64,000 nt of DNA from NCBI GenBank assembly GCA_965661945.1, contig CBFIFP010000006.1, positions 62,001-126,000 on the forward strand, in the 5' to 3' direction. Position 1 is the stretch's first letter; each line of letters starts with the position of its first letter. Below the pieces are notes generated by a model. That model made no database searches. It saw nothing but the letters and a program-made list of their open reading frames with translations, and was not told where the DNA came from. Of this stretch, positions 59,301 to 64,000 are shown piece by piece. The position numbers and the translations under genes are program-made. This stretch comes from JAJRPT01 sp965661945 (GTDB lineage: Bacteria; Bacteroidota; Ignavibacteria; Kapaibacteriales; UBA2268).

Positions 59301-59363
59301 TTTAACGAAAGATATAGATTAGGAAGACAAATTTCGCTTTCTCTATCTTATAGATTTGAATAA
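56331..59363 (+). CDS. TonB-dependent receptor with carboxypeptidase-regulatory domain
   Basis: The 1010-residue protein has a signal peptide, a carboxypeptidase-D-regulatory-like domain at 27-110 (GSLKGTVIDKENGDPLISAT), then EEVVVTAKAV. A plug domain follows at about 135-240 (DAVKKITGATVVGGKHVFVRG, LGNRYAKTQLNG). A 22-strand barrel ends in SLSYRFE. Receptors of this type import or handle large ligands in Bacteroidota. The next gene starts 36 bases later and is a secreted T9SS protein, so they form a probable receptor/surface-protein pair. Confidence 0.93.
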   Translation: MSKTLLIIIASMLLFFSVKTVKSQQTGSLKGTVIDKENGDPLISATVFIKGTKKGANTKFDGTFIIKDIPVGTYTLEISYVGYKKYEITGIEIKPGKINAIDVLMISDIASTEEVVVTAKAVKETGAALLKERQKAAAFSDAIGAQEIAKSGGSDAADAVKKITGATVVGGKHVFVRGLGNRYAKTQLNGASMPSADPDQRSVHLDMFGSGMIENITTVKTATPDKPGDFTGGAVDIKTKSYPDKFFTTVSMSSGYNPLVTGNEMLLGNRSNSDWLGMDDGSRDMPKTIQNAINSDRPIPNGKSLFSATRHLEDAEYLTELTRSFENPMAPVSYTAPVNSSFSVTTGNQYQIGNSPFGFLASLSYDQSFVSYQNGEFGRYFQTGSDNEFLFPDYKVRDSKGMHKIHWGGLVNLSYTFLKYNEIGANFMYNQAADHFGRSQTGYYNGSAILGRGFQSYTTRYTERNLYTYQLHGKHTIPSALGIKLDWQVSFSENQMLEPDARFFAYDFKLPASDSADVQKVKPDPENPEYTINRSAYTEPARIFRKMTEDAVNYNANLEIPLKQVIGSEFTLKFGTSILRTNRAFDERWFVYGTTSAHIQPLDVNGNPYEFDPNTLFDRMAGVSQQGNFIDLPVFISYLAPEQFSYNGRMDIDAYYAMADFELFNKVRIIGGVRFENSLLNAVPTDTTGTKLRNYISTYREENGIADSVDLSNLTFEDFGINENDVLPSVNLVYSLSKNSNIRLAYSKTIARPNLREIAPYSSFDFLGDFLYIGNPFLKRSLINNYDFRMEWFPNVGEILAASVFYKEIDNPIELALVSVNEQVQFQNSKSGTIMGAEFELRKSLGKTIEMFGLTTPEWANQFSYSFNLTLARSEVQIADGREKEAILSADSTAKTTREFLGQSPYVINFDIAYSNQKFGSDVSLNFNVFGSRLSTIMYGITPNIYERPRPDLNLTYSQRIYKNFSARLSARNLLDSYTLFTQNYLGQDYFNERYRLGRQISLSLSYRFE

Positions 59364-59368
59364 ATTTT

Positions 59369-59388
59369 TATTATTATTATTATTATTT
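59369..59388. repeat. ATT trinucleotide run
   Basis: About six ATT units between the receptor gene and the T9SS surface gene, directly before its ribosome site TAGGAG. Confidence 0.85.
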
Positions 59389-59399
59389 AGGAGTTTTTT

Positions 59400-61634
59400 A
59401 TGATTAGAAAGGTATTTTTACCGACTATTCTATTTGTTACGATGCTGTTTAATATAAATGCAGCAGAGGTCGTAATTAATGACGCTACCATTAACCCTGG
59501 TGAGACGTACAACATGACAGCAAACAATACATACATCCTTGATGGATTTGTATTCATAGAAGAAGGTTCAGTATTGAACATCGAAGCAGGAACAGTGATT
59601 AAAGGAAAACAAGGGGAAGCAGAAAACGCATCTGCCTTAATCATTGCCAGAGGTGGAAAAATCAATGCAAACGGAACAAAAGAAAACCCAATTATCTTCA
59701 CATCAGAATTAGATGATACAGAAGACCCAACAGACATTCCATTATACAGAACAGGTCTATGGGGTGGAGTGATAATTTTAGGAAATTCAATAATTAACAC
59801 ACCAGGTGGGACAGAGCAAATCGAAGGAATCCCAACAACAGACTTAAGAGGAACTTATGGCGGAGATGATGCAGAAGACAATTCAGGAGTATTCCGTTAT
59901 GTATCAATTCGTCATGGTGGAACAAACATTGGAGCAAACAATGAAATCAATGGCTTAACAATGGGTGGAGTAGGAAATGGAACGGTTGTAGAATATGTAG
60001 AAGTATATGCAAATTCAGATGATGGAGTAGAGTTTTTTGGTGGAACAGTAAACACAAAATATATAGCAGTAGTAATGTGTGAAGATGATTCATTTGACTG
60101 GGACGAAGGTTATAGTGGAAAGAATCAATTCTGGTTCTCAATTCAAACAGAAACGACTGGAAATAATATGGGAGAAAATGATGGAGCAACAAATCCAGAA
60201 GATTCTCAACCTTATGCAACACCTTATGTATATAATGCAACATATATCGGAAATGGAATGTCCACAGCAAGAAGTCAATCAAGAGGATTCCATTTAAGAG
60301 ATAACTCAGGTGGATACTATCATAACTCAATCATCACAGAATTAGGTGGAGCTGGAGTAGATATAGAAGACCTACAAGATGCAAATGCAGAAGACTCAAG
60401 AAAAAGATTAGAAACTGGCGATTTAGCAATAACAAATAATATTTGGTGGAACATAGGTGGAAACACATTAGAAGGAATAGCGCCAGATGTAGCAGGTTCA
60501 AATCCTTACAGCCAAGACTTCGTTAGGACATATTTAGGAAATAATAACAACTTCGTAGATAATCCAATGCTTGCAGGTATTTCAAGAACAACAGATGGTG
60601 GTTTAGACCCAAGACCAAACGAAGGTCCAGCATGGACTTTAGCAAGAAAAGATATACCTCAAGACCCATTCTTTGTTCAGACATCATATATTGGTGCATT
60701 TGGTGAAGAAAACTGGTTAGAGGGTTGGACATTCTTAAGTGAAGCAGGAATTTTAGGCGATAAATGGGAAGGAAGAACATCAACAGATATCGTAGTAACA
60801 GATGCAACAATAGCACCAGGTCAGACTTATAATATGACAGCAAACAATACATATATCCTTGATGGATTTGTGTTTGTTGAAGAAGGTTCGGTATTGAACA
60901 TCGAAGCAGGAACAGTAATTAAAGGAAAACAAGGTGAAGCAGAAAACGCATCAGCTTTAATCATTGCAAGAGGTGGAAAAATCAATGCAAACGGAACAAA
61001 AGAAAATCCAATTATCTTCACATCAGAATTAGATGATACAGAAGACCCAACAGATTTACCATTAGCAAGAGCAGGTCTATGGGGTGGAGTGATAATTTTA
61101 GGAAATTCAATAATTAACACACCAGGTGGGACAGAGCAAATCGAAGGAANNNNNNNNNNNNNNNNNNNNNNNNNNNNNNNNNNNNNNNNNNNNNNNNNNN
61201 NNNNNNNNNNNNNNNNNNNNNNNNNNNNNNNNNNNNNNNNNNNNNNNNTTCAGACATCATATATTGGTGCATTTGGTGAAGAAAACTGGTTAGAGGGTTG
61301 GACATTCTTAAGTGAAGCAGGAATTATAGGCGATTTACAAGAACCAATTTCTTCTGTTGAAAGAGGTGAAACAACAACTGCTAACCCAGTTTTTGCTTAT
61401 CCTAACCCAGTAGAAACAAACATTACAATTGAAATAAACATAGATAATAATTCAAATGCGACTTTAGAACTATTTAATTCAATCGGTTCAAAAGTAGCAG
61501 TATTAGAAAACTCATATCTAACTACTGGTCAATACACATTAGACTATAGCGTTCAGGAGTTAGTACCAGGAGCATACTTTATTATACTAACAACTGATTA
61601 CGGAACATTTACTCATCAAGTTGTGGTCAAATAA
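59400..61634 (+). CDS. duplicated T9SS surface protein, broken by an assembly gap
   Basis: A signal peptide is followed by two tandem units with a period of 1320 bases (440 residues). Each begins ETYNMTANNTYILDGFVF or a close variant and contains GTVIKGKQGEAENASALIIA and GLWGGVIILGNSIINTPGG, a right-handed beta-helix-like pattern. The second unit is cut by N at 61150-61248. By alignment to unit one (59830-60675), about 846 real bases are missing, so the protein is near 990 residues. A T9SS type A domain closes it (FAYPNPVETNITIEI). Role unknown; it probably works with the upstream TonB receptor. Confidence 0.85.
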   Translation: MIRKVFLPTILFVTMLFNINAAEVVINDATINPGETYNMTANNTYILDGFVFIEEGSVLNIEAGTVIKGKQGEAENASALIIARGGKINANGTKENPIIFTSELDDTEDPTDIPLYRTGLWGGVIILGNSIINTPGGTEQIEGIPTTDLRGTYGGDDAEDNSGVFRYVSIRHGGTNIGANNEINGLTMGGVGNGTVVEYVEVYANSDDGVEFFGGTVNTKYIAVVMCEDDSFDWDEGYSGKNQFWFSIQTETTGNNMGENDGATNPEDSQPYATPYVYNATYIGNGMSTARSQSRGFHLRDNSGGYYHNSIITELGGAGVDIEDLQDANAEDSRKRLETGDLAITNNIWWNIGGNTLEGIAPDVAGSNPYSQDFVRTYLGNNNNFVDNPMLAGISRTTDGGLDPRPNEGPAWTLARKDIPQDPFFVQTSYIGAFGEENWLEGWTFLSEAGILGDKWEGRTSTDIVVTDATIAPGQTYNMTANNTYILDGFVFVEEGSVLNIEAGTVIKGKQGEAENASALIIARGGKINANGTKENPIIFTSELDDTEDPTDLPLARAGLWGGVIILGNSIINTPGGTEQIEGXXXXXXXXXXXXXXXXXXXXXXXXXXXXXXXXXXQTSYIGAFGEENWLEGWTFLSEAGIIGDLQEPISSVERGETTTANPVFAYPNPVETNITIEINIDNNSNATLELFNSIGSKVAVLENSYLTTGQYTLDYSVQELVPGAYFIILTTDYGTFTHQVVVK
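61150..61248. other. assembly gap (99 N)
   Basis: The gap falls exactly inside the second of two nearly identical repeats, the classic site of a short-read collapse. The flanks match unit one, implying that 99 N stand in for about 846 bases. Confidence 0.97.
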
Positions 61635-61663
61635 TAACCCCTATTTTATTTCCGGCTTGAGAT

Positions 61664-61699
61664 AGAGTTGCCCCTTAGATGGGGCAACTCTTTTTTTTT
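61664..61699 (+). terminator. terminator after the duplicated T9SS gene
   Basis: Perfect 11-bp stem AGAGTTGCCCC / GGGGCAACTCT followed by T9. Confidence 0.97.
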
Positions 61700-61864
61700 A
61701 ATGTTAATTTGATACTGATTAGAATTTAAAGATGGATAGTATTATATTTTTTTAAGGGAATTATAAATTAAGATAACTGTTATTTAAAAAATATTATTTA
61801 TATCAATTTGATAAAATAGTATTTAATAAATTAAAATTATAATTAAATATTTTAAGTAATAATT

Positions 61865-63049
61865 CTAATCTAATTTGAGTACTAAACCTTTTAAATATTT
61901 GCCTTCGGGGTGATAAATATCTAATGGATGGTCTGCACCTTGAGATAATTTAAATAATACTCTACATTGCCTGTCTGTCATTAGTACAGCATTAAATATC
62001 GCTCTTTGAAAATCTTCATCGCTGATTGCTTGAGAACATGAAAAAGTAAATATAATACCATTTTTTTCTAAGGCATCTATAGCCATTTTATTAACTCTTG
62101 TATATGCATGGAGTGCTTGCTTTCTTGCTCTTTGATGCTTGGCAAATGCTGGAGGGTCAATTACAATTAAGTTATATTTATTAGTATTAGTTTCCATATA
62201 CTTAAATACATCACTTTTTACTGAAGTGTGATTAATATCTTTGAAATTCATATTTATATTATCTTCTACTGTACTTAAGGCAAGGTCCGATGAATCAACA
62301 GAGGTACAAGAATTTGCCCCTCCACTTAAGGAATATATTGAAAAACCACCAGTGTAACAAAATAAATTTAATACATCTTTTTGATTTGCATAACTTTTAA
62401 AAAGCATCCTATTGTCTCTCTGATCTAGGAAAAAACCAGTTTTCTGTCCACTTTTAAAATCTACTTTAAATTGAAGACCATTTTCTAGGATAAAAACGTT
62501 TTCAATTTCTTCACCATATAAAAAACCATCTTCAATTTCATCTAAAAATGGAATTGTTTTTTTACTTTTGTTGTATATTGTGATATTATTTCCAAAAACT
62601 TCAATTAAAGCATCTTTTATAACATTAATGTTTTTATAGATTCCTTCATCGTGGGCTTGAAGGACAAATACATTATCATATTTGTCAATTATTAAACCTG
62701 ATAAAAAATCACCTTCACCGTGAATTAATCTGTAAGAGTTGGAGTTTATAATAAGAGTTTCTCTTAGTTCTTTTGCTTTAGTTATTCTATAAATCCAAAA
62801 GTCTTTGTTAATAATTGCATCTTGGCGAGATATTATTCTAACGCTTATGGAGCTTGGAGAATATGTTCCAATTCCAATAAATACATCTTCAGCAGAAATA
62901 ACTTTAACAAAGTCGCCAGGTTTAATATTATTAGCTTTTTTATAAATAGCACCTGAGAAAATCCATGGATGAAATCTACTATCTGATTTTTCTCGGCCTT
63001 TTTTAAGAATAACTTTTGGATATATATCAAAGTTCATTTTATTTTTCAT
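61865..63049 (-). CDS. RlmI-like 23S rRNA (cytosine-5) methyltransferase
   Basis: The 394-residue protein has an N-terminal PUA domain (about 10-85; RFHPWIFSGAIYKK), an EEHD-like linker and a class I SAM methylase domain with KSGQKTGFFLDQRDNR, the SAM loop LNLFCYTGGFSIYSL, and motif IV IDPPAFAK, then FTFSCSQAIS with the catalytic Cys. RlmI methylates C1962 of 23S rRNA. A TAATTTTG box is at 63071-63078 (minus), about 21 bases upstream. No Shine-Dalgarno. ATG 63049 is used; 63037 is an alternative. Confidence 0.92.
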   Translation of the reverse strand: MKNKMNFDIYPKVILKKGREKSDSRFHPWIFSGAIYKKANNIKPGDFVKVISAEDVFIGIGTYSPSSISVRIISRQDAIINKDFWIYRITKAKELRETLIINSNSYRLIHGEGDFLSGLIIDKYDNVFVLQAHDEGIYKNINVIKDALIEVFGNNITIYNKSKKTIPFLDEIEDGFLYGEEIENVFILENGLQFKVDFKSGQKTGFFLDQRDNRMLFKSYANQKDVLNLFCYTGGFSIYSLSGGANSCTSVDSSDLALSTVEDNINMNFKDINHTSVKSDVFKYMETNTNKYNLIVIDPPAFAKHQRARKQALHAYTRVNKMAIDALEKNGIIFTFSCSQAISDEDFQRAIFNAVLMTDRQCRVLFKLSQGADHPLDIYHPEGKYLKGLVLKLD

Positions 63050-63070
63050 TTATTTTATTATCTGAGAATT

Positions 63071-63078
63071 CAAAATTA
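63071..63078 (-). promoter_or_regulatory. -7 box of the rlmI-like gene
   Basis: Minus strand TAATTTTG, exact match to TAnnTTTG, giving a leader of about 14 bases. Confidence 0.5.
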
Positions 63079-63324
63079 ATCATAAAATTCTAAAATCTAT
63101 TAAATAAATTTAAAGAATTATGGATACTATTAATTTATGTATTTTGAAATGTCATTTTTATTCAGTAAATAGCAAATATTATATTACAAAATAATAAAAT
63201 TTTAATTTTTTTTAGGTTTTTAGATAGTGCAAGTGGAATAGGTTTTAAGGATGGTACTCGTAAATAAAAAAATTAAAATTTTAAATGAGAAAATTTTTTG
63301 TTCCATTTTTTTAAGGGGTATAAG

Positions 63325-63738
63325 ATGAATTCTATACCAAATTTAAAAGGTGTTGTAAGTCCTTTATCTTAGTTACTTACTCGCTTAAGGACATATATAC
63401 TTATGGCTGTAGCAATTAACATATTCATTTTTGCTACGCCAAATATATTGTCAGCAGATGAATGTGCGGATTGCTCTAATACTTGGACTTCCGACTTTTC
63501 TACAACCTTCAATTACGGTGAATGTAGTTTTTATATTGACTATGATTTTTCTGGGCAAGCGGAATTAATGCTTACTGACGAAAAAGGAAGCACTATACTC
63601 AAAAAACTTGAAGCATGTATTGGTAAACCATGCAGTATAACAATATCAGCTGATGGCTTAAATACAGGAGTTTATGTTTACGCACTCTTACTCGACGGAA
63701 AAATCATCAAATCACAAAAAATGATGATAATTAAGTAA
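63325..63738 (+). pseudogene. minimal secreted protein made largely of a T9SS-like domain, with in-frame TAG in the leader
   Basis: An ATG at 63325 with AAGGGG 6 bases upstream starts MNSIPNLKGVVSPLS, then TAG at 63370-63372. The same frame goes on LLTRLRTYILMAVAINIFIF... as a normal signal peptide. The intact part from the ATG at 63403 (111 codons, weaker AAGGA site) lacks the basic n-region. The mature protein has CADCSNTWT and YGECSFYIDYDF, then a sorting-domain-like tail (AELMLTDEKGSTILKKLE, GLNTGVYVYALLLDGKIIK). Either the TAG broke the gene, or 63403 is the real start and 63325 begins a 15-codon upstream peptide. Confidence 0.6.
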
Positions 63739-63746
63739 CTAATATA

Positions 63747-63776
63747 ATCAACAAGGGGTTAAACCCCCTTGTTGAT
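63747..63776 (+). terminator. hairpin after the minimal T9SS-like gene
   Basis: Perfect 12-bp stem ATCAACAAGGGG / CCCCTTGTTGAT with a 6-base loop. The T tract is weak, so it may be leaky or mainly stabilise the transcript. Confidence 0.65.
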
Positions 63777-63808
63777 TCACTTTTCAAAACAATGTAAGGA
63801 AAAAAACA

Positions 63809-64000
63809 ATGAAAACTATTCTACTTATTTTAATTTTACTTTCAAATTATGTTTTTTCTCAGTGGTCAAATATTACAGATAAATATACAGATGGATACAA
63901 AATTCGTTCAACAATTCCTTTTGCAGTTAATGGAGATTCTATTTATGTTTTTAGTGCCAATGTTGGTTGGTTTTCATCTTATGATAATGGAGATAATTGG
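63809..64000 (+). CDS. secreted Asp-box protein, 3' end outside window
   Basis: Starts at ATG 63809 after TAAGGA. Signal peptide LLILILLSNYVFSQ, then a strand-rich region ending in an Asp-box (SSYDNGDNW) at the window edge. It resembles the protein at the left edge of the window and is probably another T9SS beta-propeller protein. Confidence 0.75.
   Translation, partial: MKTILLILILLSNYVFSQWSNITDKYTDGYKIRSTIPFAVNGDSIYVFSANVGWFSSYDNGDNW

Noticed and set aside
59387..61120. Antisense open frames in the duplicated T9SS gene (59387-59800 and 60827-61120)
   Set aside because: They look conserved with each other only because the sense strand is duplicated; the sense frame is clearly the coding one.
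18573..63372. Stop-codon recoding as an explanation for the three in-frame stops
   Set aside because: Both TAG and TAA are involved, and both serve as normal stops elsewhere in the window; independent nonsense changes or base errors are simpler.

Overview
The window is a low-GC bacterial chromosome segment from the Bacteroidota/Chlorobiota side of the tree, most likely an Ignavibacteria- or Kapabacteria-like organism. Three things support this. Many secreted proteins end in type IX secretion (T9SS) sorting domains. Promoters have the Bacteroidota form, TTTG-N19-20-TAnnTTTG. Several large surface proteins carry an IgGFc-binding-like module. The exact lineage is an inference; the 16S gene at 4431-5908 would settle it. 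A run of N at 61150-61248 shows this is a draft or metagenome-derived scaffold.

Layout. 1-1801: end of a T9SS beta-propeller protein. 1822-3690: mnmG on the minus strand. 3700-9370: a complete rRNA operon (16S, tRNA-Ile, tRNA-Ala, 23S, 5S) behind four tandem promoters, with long processing stems and a terminator. 9622-15578: two overlapping genes for about 990-residue IgGFc-like T9SS proteins. 15592-18689: a TrmH-family methylase, a MITE-like repeat, an HxlR regulator divergent from a lipoprotein gene across a palindromic operator, and a nonsense-interrupted paralogue. 19367-31939: housekeeping block with the B12-dependent ribonucleotide reductase, a membrane glycosyltransferase, a lipoprotein plus SpoIIE-type phosphatase pair, a cupin, tgt, a Gfo/Idh/MocA oxidoreductase and guaA. 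32968-42177: sugar-phosphate transferase, lipoprotein, metal permease with an HMA domain, a T9SS protein, a PQQ-type sugar dehydrogenase, an outer-membrane receptor-like protein and gyrA. 42755-46253: a cluster of cysteine-rich and T9SS secreted proteins, one interrupted by a stop. 46379-47567: TraB/GumN and DksA-like genes. 47795-53040: a compact Mu-like phage head and lysis module with no visible terminase, tail, transposase or integrase. 53176-61634: a third IgGFc-like protein, a TonB-dependent receptor and a duplicated T9SS surface protein containing the assembly gap. 61865-64000: rlmI-like methylase and the start of another T9SS-type locus.

How it fits together. The window alternates conserved housekeeping genes with a variable secretome. 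Housekeeping genes usually lack a Shine-Dalgarno (SD) sequence, and some appear leaderless, with TAATTTTG 4-6 bases before the ATG. Most secreted and phage-like genes instead have clear AAGGAG-type sites. Three secreted-protein genes contain or follow in-frame stops, which suggests turnover of this repertoire. The strongest candidate for an undescribed system is the phage-derived head/lysis island at 47.8-53.0 kb. The cysteine-rich secreted cluster at 42.7-46.3 kb is second.
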